Notes: a model not told the origin generated them from the letters alone. 64,000 nt of DNA from Hasllibacter sp. MH4015 (GCF_020177575.1 NZ_JAHTBK010000001.1:2601875-2665874); one strand, 5' to 3'; shown: positions 55,021 through 64,000, counted from the stretch's first letter. Numbers and translations: made by a program.

Positions 55021-55749
55021 ATGCGTTGCCCATGCGTCACAATATGGGGGGTCATTGCCCTGCTTGCCGCGGCCGCCGGCCCGGTGGCCGCCGGCCCATG
55101 GGCGCGCGGGGCGGGGGAGGGATTCGTTTCGCTCCAGCTTTCGGCGGAGGAGGCGCAGGCCGACCTGATGGCCGGCCTGTGGGAGCCCGAAACCTATCTC
55201 AGCTTCTACGGAGAATACGGCCTGGGCCGTCGGATGACCCTTGGTGCGGATATCGGCGGCGGAGACATCAGCCGTCAGGCCACCGCCTTCCTGCGCTACA
55301 CCCTGAGCGCGCCCGAGGCGGCGTGGCAGATCGCCGTGCATGGCGGCCTGGGGGCACGGCAGACCGGCGATGCGGATCCCCATGGATTGATCCGCGTCGG
55401 TGCGTCGATCGGGCGTGGGTTCGGGGAGGGCGGCGGCGGGGCGTGGTACATGCCGCTTGCCCATGACGGCGGATGGGGCGTGCTGGAAGCCGTGGCGCTT
55501 TACGACATCACGGACGAGGCGATGATCTATCAGTTGGAGGGGACGATCGGCTTGCACCTTGCGCCGCGGCTGTCGGCCACCTTCTCCGTCAAGGCGGAGG
55601 ATTGGCCGGGGGCCGATCCGCTGGTCACGCTTGCGCCGTCGCTGATCTATTCGGTGAGTGATGCCACGTCCCTGCGCCTTGGCGCGCGGGGTGCCGTCGC
55701 GGGCAGCGAGAATGTGGGGCTTTCCCTGTCGCTTTGGCACGAATTCTGA
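55021..55749 (+). CDS. Exported protein, probable outer-membrane beta-barrel
   Basis: The 242-residue protein has a signal peptide (VIALLAAAAGPVAAGPWARG) and then many amphipathic beta-strands (EGFVSLQLSAEEAQ, YLSFYGEYGLGRRMTLGADIGG, LRLGARGAVAGSENVGLSLSLW) ending in an aromatic residue (WHEF), which is typical of outer-membrane barrels assembled by the BAM complex. The ligand or role is unknown. It stands alone with the opposite gene upstream and a HugZ-like gene 38 bases downstream on the same strand. Confidence 0.75.
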   Translation: MRCPCVTIWGVIALLAAAAGPVAAGPWARGAGEGFVSLQLSAEEAQADLMAGLWEPETYLSFYGEYGLGRRMTLGADIGGGDISRQATAFLRYTLSAPEAAWQIAVHGGLGARQTGDADPHGLIRVGASIGRGFGEGGGGAWYMPLAHDGGWGVLEAVALYDITDEAMIYQLEGTIGLHLAPRLSATFSVKAEDWPGADPLVTLAPSLIYSVSDATSLRLGARGAVAGSENVGLSLSLWHEF

Positions 55750-55787
55750 GGGCTGATCCGGCGCGCGAGGCCTGCTAGCGTGCAATC

Positions 55788-56267
55788 ATGGAGAACCGGC
55801 CTGAAGGTCCGATCCGGCCCACGGATGACGAAGCGCGCGCGCTGGCGCGGTCGCTGATTACGGAGGCACGTTTTGCGGCCCTTGGCGTCCTGGACCCGGA
55901 AACGGGGCATCCAAGCGTCACCCGGATCGCCATTGTCCCCGGGGCCGACCACGCGCCGCTGACCCTGATCTCCACCCTGTCGAGCCATAGTACCGCGCTG
56001 GATGCCAATCCCGCCTGCTCTGTCCTGATCGGGGAGCCGGGGGACAAGGGCGATCCGCTGACCCATCCGCGCCTGACCTTGCAGGCCATCGCAGAGGGTG
56101 CGGACAAGGCCGCGCTGCGCGCGCATTACCTGTCGCTCTATCCCAAGGCCCGGCTCTACTACGATTTCGGCGACTTCCGGCTGATGCGCTTCGCCCCGCA
56201 ATCGGCTTTGCTGAACGGCGGCTTCGGCAAGGCATTCCGGCTGAGCACGGCGGACATTGTTGCCTGA
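55788..56267 (+). CDS. HugZ-like pyridoxamine-phosphate-oxidase-fold protein
   Basis: The 159-residue protein has the split-barrel FMN-binding fold: ARSLITEARFAALGVLDPET near the start, TLISTLSSHSTALDANPACS, and DPLTHPRLTLQAIA in the middle. These fit the heme-utilisation (HugZ) and pyridoxamine-oxidase-like group. The C-terminal part (YYDFGDFRLMRFAPQSALLNGGFG) is also conserved in this group. Whether it binds heme or flavin cannot be told. It follows the beta-barrel gene and may be co-transcribed. Confidence 0.85.
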   Translation: MENRPEGPIRPTDDEARALARSLITEARFAALGVLDPETGHPSVTRIAIVPGADHAPLTLISTLSSHSTALDANPACSVLIGEPGDKGDPLTHPRLTLQAIAEGADKAALRAHYLSLYPKARLYYDFGDFRLMRFAPQSALLNGGFGKAFRLSTADIVA

Positions 56268-56335
56268 GAGACTCACCTCCGCGCGCAGCGTTCAGAATGA
56301 TTAACAGCGCGCGCGTTCCGTGCCATTGTGCCCCC

Positions 56336-56869
56336 ATGAACGACGCGCCCCTTGATCCGGCCCTTATCGGCATCTGGCTGCTGCCCGGGCAGCCGCAGAC
56401 CTACGAGATCACCGAGGACGGCAAGTACCATTTCGCGGAACCCGAGGAGCCGGTAAACTTCTCCGAGGACGGGGCGACGATGATCTGGGGCGGGCGCGTC
56501 TATCACCGCTCCGGCACCGGCGGCGAGACGCCGGTCGGCACGTGGCGCGAGCACGATACCGGCGATGGCTGGGACTTCACCGAGGATCACGGCCTGACGA
56601 TCCTGACCGCCGATCCCGGACAGGACCGGGCATTCGTGGGCATCTGGGCGCTGCGCGATGACGGGCAGAGCCTGTGGGTGCGAGAAACCCATGCCAATCT
56701 GGAAACCGACGGCGCGCATCTGACCTATCACATGAGCACCGGTGAAGTGTTTCGCTATGGCTATTCGGTGTCGAACGGCATCCTGACCCTCATGGATCCG
56801 GAGACCTGGGCGGAGTTGACGCGCTATGTCAGCGCGACGCGGCTGCAACAGAGCTTCGCCACCGGTTGA
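56336..56869 (+). CDS. Hypothetical protein (177 aa), lipocalin-like repeats
   Basis: The 177-residue protein starts MNDAPLDPALIGIWLLPGQP and has two similar units, each beginning with a Gly-x-Trp pair (LIGIWLLPGQPQTYEITEDG and FVGIWALRDDGQSLWVRETH), suggesting an internal duplication of a small beta-barrel. There is no signal peptide. I recognise no named family. The ATG is chosen over a longer frame. It converges with the DUF427 gene and follows the HugZ-like gene by 68 bases. Confidence 0.7.
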   Translation: MNDAPLDPALIGIWLLPGQPQTYEITEDGKYHFAEPEEPVNFSEDGATMIWGGRVYHRSGTGGETPVGTWREHDTGDGWDFTEDHGLTILTADPGQDRAFVGIWALRDDGQSLWVRETHANLETDGAHLTYHMSTGEVFRYGYSVSNGILTLMDPETWAELTRYVSATRLQQSFATG

Positions 56870-56875
56870 CCCCCC

Positions 56876-57346
56876 CTACCAATGCATCGTGCCTGCCGCG
56901 CCCTTCACCCGGCCGGTGAGGTTCGGCGTCACCCATCCGCCATAGAAATCGCCGGGCTGCGGCTGCACCTTCACATTGCCCACGAAGGCCGCGTCGAGCG
57001 CGGTGGCGTAGAACGCGATGTGATCGCGCAGCGGGGCGAAGCGCGCGGTTGGTGCCGGATAGGACCAGGCCGCATTGGGGGAACGACGGCCATTGACGAC
57101 CAGATCGAAATAGACCGCCCTACCCTTCCATTCGCAAAACGTCTCCCGCCCCGTGGGAACGAGTGCGGACATCACGATGTCGGCGGGCGGGATGTAGTAG
57201 GTGGGCGCGTGGTGCGTCTCCAGCACGCGCAGGCTGGCCTCGCAATCGGCGACGGGCAGGTCGTTGAAGATTGCGCGCAGGCGTTGACCCACCGGTTCAA
57301 GCGCCGGAGGGCGGGGATAATCCTGCACGTTTTCGACGGCGAGCAT
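56876..57346 (-). CDS. DUF427 domain-containing protein
   Basis: The 156-residue protein matches DUF427: VRLRAI-type start (GQRLRAIFNDLPVADCEASL), VLETHHAPTYYIPPADIVMS, then FCEWKGRAVYFDL and AWSYPAPTARFAPLRDHIAFY. The YYIP and CEWKG blocks are the most diagnostic. The family is widespread in alphaproteobacteria with no proven function; structures show a small beta fold. The protein is cytosolic, and the length is slightly above the family's usual domain size. It converges with the preceding gene. Confidence 0.92.
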   Translation of the reverse strand: MLAVENVQDYPRPPALEPVGQRLRAIFNDLPVADCEASLRVLETHHAPTYYIPPADIVMSALVPTGRETFCEWKGRAVYFDLVVNGRRSPNAAWSYPAPTARFAPLRDHIAFYATALDAAFVGNVKVQPQPGDFYGGWVTPNLTGRVKGAAGTMHW

Positions 57347-57496
57347 GGTGAATGTCCTGATCTGGCCCTGTGCTGACCCTCAGGTAGCGCGGCACGGCCG
57401 GACGGGAAACGCGAAATTCCCCCCCGGGGTCCTGCGCCGATGGAACCCGGGGGGACGCCCCGCCCCGCAGATACGGGGCGGATTCAATGGCCAAGC

Positions 57497-59788
57497 TCAG
57501 TTGTCACAGCGCGCCGTCACATAGGCCGCACCGCGCACCGGTTGCGACCATCCGACATGAAGGGATGTTCCGTTGGCACCCTGGAAACCCTGCGTCCAGG
57601 GCGCGGTGTAAATCGCCACGTTCGAGGTGGAGCGCACCGGGCCATCCGGCATCACCGACAGCGCGTATTTCACCGGGGCGCCGAACGGTGTGACGTCCGA
57701 CATATCCACCACCCAGGTCTGCGTCGCGGTGTTCTGCACGGCGCGGATATAGGCCGGGTTTTCCGCCCGCCGGACGATGCCGTGATAGGTGTTGCTGTCG
57801 AATTGCAGATCGGCGGTGCGGTTCAGATCCAGATTGGCGATCGAATTGTCCACGCCCTCCACCTGCTCCAACTGCGCGCCGTTGGTCTTCTTGAACAGGT
57901 TGCCGGTGATCGAGAGGCCATTGATGAAGTGGTCCGTGCCGAACGGCTTGATGGAGATGAAGCGCATCCACGGCGCAGTGTTGGTGGCGAAGAAGATGTT
58001 GCCCTGGATCGTCAGACCGTGGAACGACAGGCCGCCGGTGAAATCGGGCGTCGGGTCCTTTTCGTTCGTCCATTCGATGTAGCAATTGTCCACGTAATTG
58101 TTGGAGAACGTCATCTTGGCGTTGGCGTCCGCGATCACCAGGCCGGGAGACCGCACCCCCTCGACCACGCTGTCGCCCTGGAAGAAGTGGTTGCCGGTGA
58201 TGATGTTGCCGGAGCCGGAAATCACGCCGAAATGCAGGAACTTGTTGGCCCGGTTGTCACGGATCTTGCAATCGGACGAGTTGATGTTGAAGCAGATCGA
58301 CTTGCGTTGCGGGACGTTCGTGGCCTGTTCGTTGGACAGGAACTGACAGCGGTCGATCTGCATCCCCTGACAGCCTTCGTCGGCGGACGTGATGGCACGG
58401 TCCTTGGGTCCGGTGAAGAAGCAGTCCTGGATTTGGAAGACGAGCCCATCCAGCGACAGGTTGATCGCGGAGCACTGACCGCCGCACAGGAATTCGATAT
58501 CCGACACGACGAAGCGTTGCAGGTTCTGCCAGCCGATGAAGTCCAGCATGTATTTGAACCGGGTGAAGGTATAGGTCTGGCTGGCCGGGGGCGCGACCAG
58601 AGGCGAGGACAGAAAGACCTTGCTTTGCGCGGCATTGACGGCACGCACATAGACTTCGCGGCCCACGCCCTGCGGCCCGGTGACGAGGGAGCCCACGGGG
58701 ATGGACGCCGCGTTGGAGACCCCGGAAATCTCGAACGGGGCGGAGGCCGACCATTGACCGGCCCGTGTGTTCACATCGTCGTTCCAGGCAGAGCCGGAGG
58801 CCGCCACGAATTGCCCGTTCCGCAGCACACGGCGGTTGGCATAGGTGTTGCGATTGCCGACGATGGCCTGGATGTCCAAGGGCTCCGTCAGGGTCAGGCG
58901 GCGGCCGCACAGGTCGAACGCCTCGAACTCGGATTGGTTGAAGAGCTGCTGGATGCCCTTCTTCAGGCCTTCGACCTCATCCCCGAACGCCTCCGCATAG
59001 CCGTCGAGATCAAAACTCTCGTTCAGCGACAGGCGCGCGGCCGCGGGCATGACGAGCTTGCCCTCGAACCGGACCGGATTGGTGAAGGTCAGGTTGGAGC
59101 CGATATAGAAATCGCCTTCGGGCACCAGAACCTCCCGCCCGTCGGCGGCGATATCGGCGGCGGCAAAGGCCGCGCGGTCATCGGTGGTGCCATCGCCCAC
59201 GGCACCGTAATCGCGCACATCGACCCAATCCATGAGCTTGCGATGGAAGATGGAGGTGACGTCTTCGACCGTGATCGACTCGATCCGCACTTGCCCGCCA
59301 TTGGGGCCCGTCAGATCAAGGCCCACATGGGCGTAGGTCGGATCGGCGCCCCAGGCGAGGTCCACGCCGCCGCGCTGACCGGTGCCGAGGATCGCCGTGA
59401 CCGTCACGATGGACCCGTAGGCCGCGACGCTGGTCGACCCGGCACTTTCCGTCAGGCCCGACACGTAAACGTTGCTCCCCTGCCCCGGCCACGCGGCGAT
59501 GCGAACGCTCGGCAGATTGCCCGACAGGACCTTTATCCGCGCAGAGACACGCAGATACGTTCCGGGGATGATCGGGGTTTCGCCCATGTAGCGCAGGCGC
59601 GTCGTCGCCTCGGTCTTCAGGATCTCAAGGCAATCGCCGAAATCCGAATCCGCCGCGACAAGCGCCGCATTCGGCGCGGTCGCCCAAGTGTCACTGCCCG
59701 GTCGCCCATCCTGGCGGGACCAGACGGCCAAGCCGTCGGAGAATTGAGGCGGCATCAAGATAAGGCCGTCCGTGATCACCTGGTTCAT
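57497..59788 (-). CDS. Large pectate-lyase-fold (right-handed beta-helix) protein
   Basis: The 763-residue protein begins MNQVITDGLILMPPQFSDGL with a carbohydrate-binding-like N-terminal part (residues about 1-190). From about 200 it shows WVDVRDYGAVGDGTTDDRAA, the diagnostic start of the Pectate_lyase_3/GH28-like beta-helix, and the rest has beta-helix-like turns (DNRANKFLHFGVISGSGNII, TGNHFFQGDSVVEG, NNYVDNCYIEW). Such proteins are phage tail spikes or surface polysaccharide-active proteins. No phage genes are near and there is no signal peptide, so its location is unclear. It is a stand-alone gene upstream of gltX's 3' end in gene order. Confidence 0.85.
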   Translation of the reverse strand: MNQVITDGLILMPPQFSDGLAVWSRQDGRPGSDTWATAPNAALVAADSDFGDCLEILKTEATTRLRYMGETPIIPGTYLRVSARIKVLSGNLPSVRIAAWPGQGSNVYVSGLTESAGSTSVAAYGSIVTVTAILGTGQRGGVDLAWGADPTYAHVGLDLTGPNGGQVRIESITVEDVTSIFHRKLMDWVDVRDYGAVGDGTTDDRAAFAAADIAADGREVLVPEGDFYIGSNLTFTNPVRFEGKLVMPAAARLSLNESFDLDGYAEAFGDEVEGLKKGIQQLFNQSEFEAFDLCGRRLTLTEPLDIQAIVGNRNTYANRRVLRNGQFVAASGSAWNDDVNTRAGQWSASAPFEISGVSNAASIPVGSLVTGPQGVGREVYVRAVNAAQSKVFLSSPLVAPPASQTYTFTRFKYMLDFIGWQNLQRFVVSDIEFLCGGQCSAINLSLDGLVFQIQDCFFTGPKDRAITSADEGCQGMQIDRCQFLSNEQATNVPQRKSICFNINSSDCKIRDNRANKFLHFGVISGSGNIITGNHFFQGDSVVEGVRSPGLVIADANAKMTFSNNYVDNCYIEWTNEKDPTPDFTGGLSFHGLTIQGNIFFATNTAPWMRFISIKPFGTDHFINGLSITGNLFKKTNGAQLEQVEGVDNSIANLDLNRTADLQFDSNTYHGIVRRAENPAYIRAVQNTATQTWVVDMSDVTPFGAPVKYALSVMPDGPVRSTSNVAIYTAPWTQGFQGANGTSLHVGWSQPVRGAAYVTARCDN

Positions 59789-60033
59789 GTCATACCCCTT
59801 TGCGCAGCACGGGGGTCCGCCAAGGAGCGGGGCCACCATGCATGGACCGCGAACAAGGGAACCGAGGCGCCCTAAACGGTCACCTCGGTTGTTTTGCAAT
59901 GTCTGAAAAAGGTCCGGGCAGGGCCGACTGGGACGGCCAATTCCGGGATGCAATGACAGAATTACGCGAAAGAGATTAAGGATCGGTTAATCGCGGGCCG
60001 CGAATTTGACGGGTATCTGCCAAGGATGCGCTG

Positions 60034-61359
60034 TCAGAGCGACGGCTTGACCTGCAACAGGCGCATCACGTCTGCCATTTCAGGCCCACGTTCCATGCCG
60101 GTGACAGCCTTGCGCAGGGGCATGAAGAGGGCCTTGCCCTTGCGGCCCGTCGCCTCTTTCACTGCGTTGGTCCACGTGCCCCACGTCTCACCATCATAGG
60201 GCGCGTCGGGCAGCATGGCGAAGGCTTGCGCGACGAACTCCCGGTCTTCCGCGTCCACCAGCGGCGTGGCGCCGTCGCGGAACAGCGACCACCAACCGGC
60301 CATCTCGCTTCGCTTGCTGATATTGGCGCGGGCCACGTTCCAGAAGGTCTCGGCCAGGTCGTCGGGCACACCGATGGCGTTGATCTCGTCCCTGACCTCG
60401 GCGAACGGGGTTTCGTGCAGCACGCGGGCCGTCAGGGGCCAGAGATCCTGCACATCGAACTTGGTGGGCGCGGAGCCGAAATGGTTCAGGTCGAACCCCT
60501 CCGCCAGCTCGTCGATGGAGCCGGCAAGCTCCACCGGCTGCGACGATCCGATCCGCGCCATGTGGGACAAAAGCGCCATCGGCTCCATCCCCTGCTCCCG
60601 CAGATCGCGGAGCGCCAGGGTGCCCAGGCGTTTGGACAAAGCCTCCCCCTGGGGGCCGGTCAGAAGGGAGTGGTGCGCGAAGGCGGGATGGTCATGGCCA
60701 AGTGCCGCCATGATCTGGATTTGCGTGGCGGTGTTGGTCACGTGGTCGGAGCCGCGCACGACATGCGTGACGCCCATATCCGTGTCGTCGACGACCGACG
60801 CGATCGTGTAAAGCACTTGCCCGTCGGCACGTATCAGAACCGGGTCGGAGACGGAGGCCGCGTCGATGCTCAGATCGCCCAGGATGCCGTCGGTCCATTC
60901 GATGCGTTCGTGGTCGAGCTTGAACCGCCAAACGCCCTGCCCTCGCTCCGCCCGCAGTTTGTCCTTGTCCTCGTCCGACAGCTTCAGCGCGGCGCGGTCA
61001 TAGACCGGCGGCTGGCCCATGTTGAGCTGTTTCTTACGCTTGAGGTCGAGCTCGGTCGGCGTTTCCCACGCCTCGTAAAACCGTCCCTTCGCGCGCAATT
61101 CGTCCGCCGCGGCGGCGTAGCGGTCAAAGCGGTAAGACTGACGCTCGATCCGGTCCCAAGTCAGGCCAAGCCATTCCAGATCTTCCTGGATCGCGTCGGC
61201 GAAAGCCTGGGTGGAGCGTTCGGGGTCCGTGTCGTCGAGGCGCAGGATAAACTGCCCGCCCGCCTTCTTCGCGATCAGGAAGTTGAACAGCGCGGTGCGC
61301 AGGTTTCCGACATGCAGATGACCGGTGGGCGACGGCGCGAAACGGGTGACGACGGACAT
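60034..61359 (-). CDS. gltX: Glutamyl-tRNA synthetase
   Basis: GltX charges tRNA-Glu. The 441-residue protein starts MSVVTRFAPSPTGHLHVGNL with the HIGH-type signature HLHVGN, and the KMSKS-equivalent loop is GEALSKRLGTLAL. The catalytic core includes FILRLDDTDPERS and HVVRGSDHVTNTATQI, and the anticodon-binding region is helical and ends VMRLLQVKPSL. Its length of about 441 is on the short side for a GluRS, as seen for the second GluRS of many alphaproteobacteria. The ATG at 61359 has a purine-rich site upstream. It diverges from the zincin-like gene. Confidence 0.96.
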   Translation of the reverse strand: MSVVTRFAPSPTGHLHVGNLRTALFNFLIAKKAGGQFILRLDDTDPERSTQAFADAIQEDLEWLGLTWDRIERQSYRFDRYAAAADELRAKGRFYEAWETPTELDLKRKKQLNMGQPPVYDRAALKLSDEDKDKLRAERGQGVWRFKLDHERIEWTDGILGDLSIDAASVSDPVLIRADGQVLYTIASVVDDTDMGVTHVVRGSDHVTNTATQIQIMAALGHDHPAFAHHSLLTGPQGEALSKRLGTLALRDLREQGMEPMALLSHMARIGSSQPVELAGSIDELAEGFDLNHFGSAPTKFDVQDLWPLTARVLHETPFAEVRDEINAIGVPDDLAETFWNVARANISKRSEMAGWWSLFRDGATPLVDAEDREFVAQAFAMLPDAPYDGETWGTWTNAVKEATGRKGKALFMPLRKAVTGMERGPEMADVMRLLQVKPSL

Positions 61360-61428
61360 GGGAATTGCCTTTCGGGACATGCGGCCCTTCCTCTTTCATG
61401 TCGTCCGCATTTTGTCCATATCGAGGCA

Positions 61429-61833
61429 ATGGATGCCACGGATCAGACCGCCCCGGACCTCGCCATGATCGAGGATATCGCCCACCAGACCCGCGCGGCC
61501 CTGCCCGCGCCGTGGATCGGAGCGGCGCAGCAGGTGGCGATCCGGGTGGAGGAGATGGCCGACCCGGCGCTTTTGTCGGACCTCGGCATGGAAGATCCGT
61601 TCGAGTTGACGGGATTGTATGACGGCGTCCCGCTGACCCAGAAATCGGTGATGGACCAGCCGGAGGAGCCGGACCAGATCTGGCTGTTCCGCCGCGCCAT
61701 CCTCGATGAATGGATCGACCGCGGCAACGTTACGCTGGCGGAGCTTGTATCCCATGTCTACGTCCACGAACTGGCGCACCATTTCGGCTGGTCGGACGAC
61801 GATATCGCCAGCGTCGACCGGTGGTGGGAGTAA
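61429..61833 (+). CDS. Zincin-like metallopeptidase
   Basis: The 134-residue protein carries an HExxH motif at VYVHELAHHFGWSDDDI with a following Asp, the type of minimal zincin found in a widespread bacterial family of about 120-140 residues. GLYDGVPLTQKSV and IWLFRRAILDEW precede it. It is probably cytosolic and its substrate is unknown. The ATG at 61429 is the natural start, 69 bases from the start of the divergent gltX. The motif is intact. Confidence 0.87.
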   Translation: MDATDQTAPDLAMIEDIAHQTRAALPAPWIGAAQQVAIRVEEMADPALLSDLGMEDPFELTGLYDGVPLTQKSVMDQPEEPDQIWLFRRAILDEWIDRGNVTLAELVSHVYVHELAHHFGWSDDDIASVDRWWE

Positions 61834-61942
61834 CGCGTGGGCGGGGGGCGCGGTGAGACGCGTCCCGTCCGGTCCGGCAACCTCCTGTTAAGGTTGCGCG
61901 CCTAGTCTGGGGCGCAAGCGCAAGAAGATCAGAGATTTCACG

Positions 61943-63100
61943 ATGAGCATTATGGACATGCGACGCGACGGCCTCGCCCTGTCACGGTTGACGTCCTGGG
62001 TCGACGGACTCGACCTGCCTACCTTCATGGTGATCCTCAAGGAAGACGGGACGCTGGAATTCGCCCATGCCAACGGCGCGCTTGGGCGGATGTCCGGTAT
62101 TCCACCGGAAATGTTCAATGGCCGAAACGTCAGCGACCTTTTCCCGACGCGAACGGCGGCCCGGCTGGAGAAGAATTACCGACAGAGTTTCGAGACCGGG
62201 GAGCCCGTTTCCTACGAGGAGTGCCTTTTGATCGAGGAGCGGGAGACATGGTGGCAAACCACCCTGTCGCGCCCCGACGGGTTCGACGGGCGCGTCGTGC
62301 TTGGTGTGGCGGTGCCCATTACCGAGCGCAAGGAACGCGAATTCGCCTCCGCCAAGGCGCTGGCCGACCTCAATGCCCGTTTCGACGAATTGCGCCTGTT
62401 TTCGACAATGGCCGCCCACGATGCCCGCAGCCCGCTGGCCACCGTATCGAGCCTGATCGATCTCGTCCTGGACGGGTTCGAGGATATGGGGGACGGCAAG
62501 GCGGAATTGCTGCGCCTGTGTTCCAGCACGGTGGACGAGGCGCTGACCCAGATCAGTGCCACCCTCGACCGTGGGCAGAGCCTCAATTCCGGTGTCGAGT
62601 TGAACAGCCGCGTCGATCTTGGTCGCCTGTGCGGGGACATCGCCGCGATGCTTGACCCGGAGATGAGCCTTTCAATCACGACGCCGGACCTGGTGGTTAT
62701 CTGCGACGAAGTGGTCGTGCAGATGGCGGTGCGCAACCTGATGTCGAACGCGGCGCGGTTTTGCAGGTCGCGCATTGCCGTGGAAGCGCGGATCGACCCT
62801 GACCGTCGCCAGATGATCCTGGACGTGACGGACGATGGTCCCGGCATGCCCCGAGGCAGCACCTTGCGCGATCTAACCAAGTCCGCGGAGACACGCGACG
62901 GCACCCACGGCGTCGGCCTTGCCTCCATCGCGACCCTGCTGCGCAGTCGCGGCGGCGCGTTGGATATCGTGCATAGCGGCGGCGATCAGGTGCTTGGTGG
63001 CGCGCGGTTCCGCGTGACGTTGCCGGCGGAGAAGTACACGGGCGCGACGGCGGGCGTCGGGGTTGATGTGAATCCGATCGCGTCGATTGTAAATGAATGA
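61943..63100 (+). CDS. PAS-domain sensor histidine kinase
   Basis: This 385-residue soluble kinase has a PAS sensor domain (about residues 20-130: LPTFMVILKEDGTLEFAHAN, GIPPEMFNGRNVSDLF), then a HisKA-like dimerisation helix with His159 in FSTMAAHDARSPLATV. The HATPase domain has the N-box VRNLMSNAARFC (Asn265/Asn269) and G1 LDVTDDGPGMP, with a G2-like THGVGLASI stretch. It has no membrane segment, so it senses a cytosolic cue. No response regulator gene is adjacent, making it an orphan kinase. The ATG at 61943 follows a short GATCAGAGA region without a strong ribosome binding site. Confidence 0.9.
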   Translation: MSIMDMRRDGLALSRLTSWVDGLDLPTFMVILKEDGTLEFAHANGALGRMSGIPPEMFNGRNVSDLFPTRTAARLEKNYRQSFETGEPVSYEECLLIEERETWWQTTLSRPDGFDGRVVLGVAVPITERKEREFASAKALADLNARFDELRLFSTMAAHDARSPLATVSSLIDLVLDGFEDMGDGKAELLRLCSSTVDEALTQISATLDRGQSLNSGVELNSRVDLGRLCGDIAAMLDPEMSLSITTPDLVVICDEVVVQMAVRNLMSNAARFCRSRIAVEARIDPDRRQMILDVTDDGPGMPRGSTLRDLTKSAETRDGTHGVGLASIATLLRSRGGALDIVHSGGDQVLGGARFRVTLPAEKYTGATAGVGVDVNPIASIVNE

Positions 63101-63240
63101 CCCGCGCGGCTGCGCAAGGGCGTCGGGCCATTAGGCGAAGGACAGGCGTCGAGCGTAGAGTGCGCTCGATCCCGTCACGTTGGATGGGACCGCGCGCCGA
63201 AGGCCGTACGCAGTTCCACGCAGGCGAAGAGCGTGCGCGT

Positions 63241-63675
63241 CTATTCCGGCTGTACCGGCCATTTCGCATCGAGGTTGCGCAGACCGGCGCGGATCAGTTC
63301 TTCCAGCACGGCCGTGTCGATATCCGCCAACTTGTTCACGTAGAGGCAGGATTTGCCCATCTTGTGCTTGCCGAGCCGCGCGAGTATGTCGCCAAAATCC
63401 GCGTATCCGGGCATAATGTAGATAGACAAATTCGCCTTGCGCGGGCTGAAACCGGTGGCGAGGTAGGATCCTTCGCGCCCGCTTTCGTAGACGTAGTGAT
63501 ACCGCCCGTAGCCCACCATCGTGGGGCCCCACATCCGGGGGGTGAAGCCCGTAACCTCACGGAAAAGCGCATCGAGCGCGAGGCCATCGGCGCGCCGCGT
63601 CGGATGCTCGACACTTTCGAGAAACGCGATCACGTCGGCCTCGGTCGCGCGGGTTTTGTTGTCGGCCTTGGTCAT
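63241..63675 (-). CDS. DUF1801 domain-containing protein
   Basis: The 144-residue protein matches DUF1801/YdhG-like proteins: EADVIAFLESVEHPTRRADG, LFREVTGFTPRMWGPTMVGYG, then FSPRKANLSIYIMPGY and KHKMGKSCLYVNKLADID. The family is widespread and of unknown function, with a structure related to an iron-sulphur-chaperone-like fold in some members. It starts at ATG 63675 and is read towards the kinase gene, converging with it. It looks complete. Confidence 0.93.
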   Translation of the reverse strand: MTKADNKTRATEADVIAFLESVEHPTRRADGLALDALFREVTGFTPRMWGPTMVGYGRYHYVYESGREGSYLATGFSPRKANLSIYIMPGYADFGDILARLGKHKMGKSCLYVNKLADIDTAVLEELIRAGLRNLDAKWPVQPE

Positions 63676-64000
63676 GGCGCGGTCCTTCAGTCAGTCTGCG
63701 GATCGTGTAAAGGCTAACACATCCAGCGGGTCAGAAAAATGAGGGCGGATTTCGGGCGGTCGAGCAGCGCGTGCGGGCGTACCGATTTCGGTGGCATCCG
63801 CCGCGTGCACAGCGTCAAGCGCGCCGCTTGACCCGGACGAACGCGATCCGTCAGGGAGGGTGCGAAGGGCCGCGATTTGGCTCAACCCCGTGTCGTCTTG
63901 GACCTGCTCGGGGGGTCGCCTCACAGGACATCAAGCGCGGCTTGCCGTTGGCCGTCCGGCCGGTTGCAGCGCACGGCAGAACAGTCAAATAGACGCGACC
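63676..64000. other. Right edge without a supported gene
   Basis: Short frames exist on both strands (for example 63691-63924 minus and 63771-63992 plus), but they overlap, have proline and arginine-rich shadow-like composition and no convincing start. I see no RNA gene or terminator. A gene may begin beyond the window. Confidence 0.4.

Overview
The window looks like a chromosome segment of an alphaproteobacterium of the Rhodobacteraceae/Roseobacter type. This rests on gene content: a YchF, Pth and L25 (Ctc) set, ihfB-lapA-trpF-trpB, an NDUFS4-like ETC complex I subunit, DUF427, DUF1801, DUF2237 and DUF5665 proteins, and a high-GC backbone. The genus cannot be named from the sequence alone.

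Left part (1-9.2 kb) is lower in GC and gene-poor. It holds two small orphan ORFs, a heavily decayed IS3-family transposase (1660-2810), a large glycoside-hydrolase-like/RTX fusion protein (3045-5483), a second RTX calcium-binding protein with an N-terminal membrane segment (5616-6506), two orphan minus-strand ORFs, and long stretches without recognisable genes.

Middle part (9.1-19.4 kb) is a mobile-type island carrying a complete type II-C CRISPR-Cas system: a tracrRNA found by its anti-repeat on the minus strand (about 9078-9172), cas9 (1089 aa), cas1, cas2, and a 17-repeat/16-spacer array (13909-14997). The pairing geometry implies that the array is transcribed from the minus strand, towards cas2. 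It is followed by a DUF3363-type relaxase and a tyrosine integrase placed next to the 3' end of a tRNA-Ser(GCU) gene, the probable integration site. No type IV secretion genes and no left attachment repeat are visible, so the element is probably mobilizable or decayed, or extends left of the window.

Right part (19.4-64 kb) is ordinary high-GC chromosome: RarD, YchF, a MATE pump, trpA, a MarR/nitroreductase operon divergent from an lldD-like gene across an 18-bp perfect inverted repeat, an MFS carrier, rplY, an agmatine-deiminase-like protein, pth, trpB, trpF, lapA, ihfB, tRNA-Arg(UCU), uvrB, an exopolysaccharide export/synthesis cluster (Wza-like lipoprotein, sugar transferase, glycosyltransferase), trmL, a large pectate-lyase-fold surface protein, gltX, a zincin-like protein and a PAS histidine kinase. 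Two low-GC orphan genes (40161-40643 and 45522-46241) look like recent insertions. The first lies between 26-bp direct repeats. The second sits beside a truncated YjbR/MmcQ-like gene.
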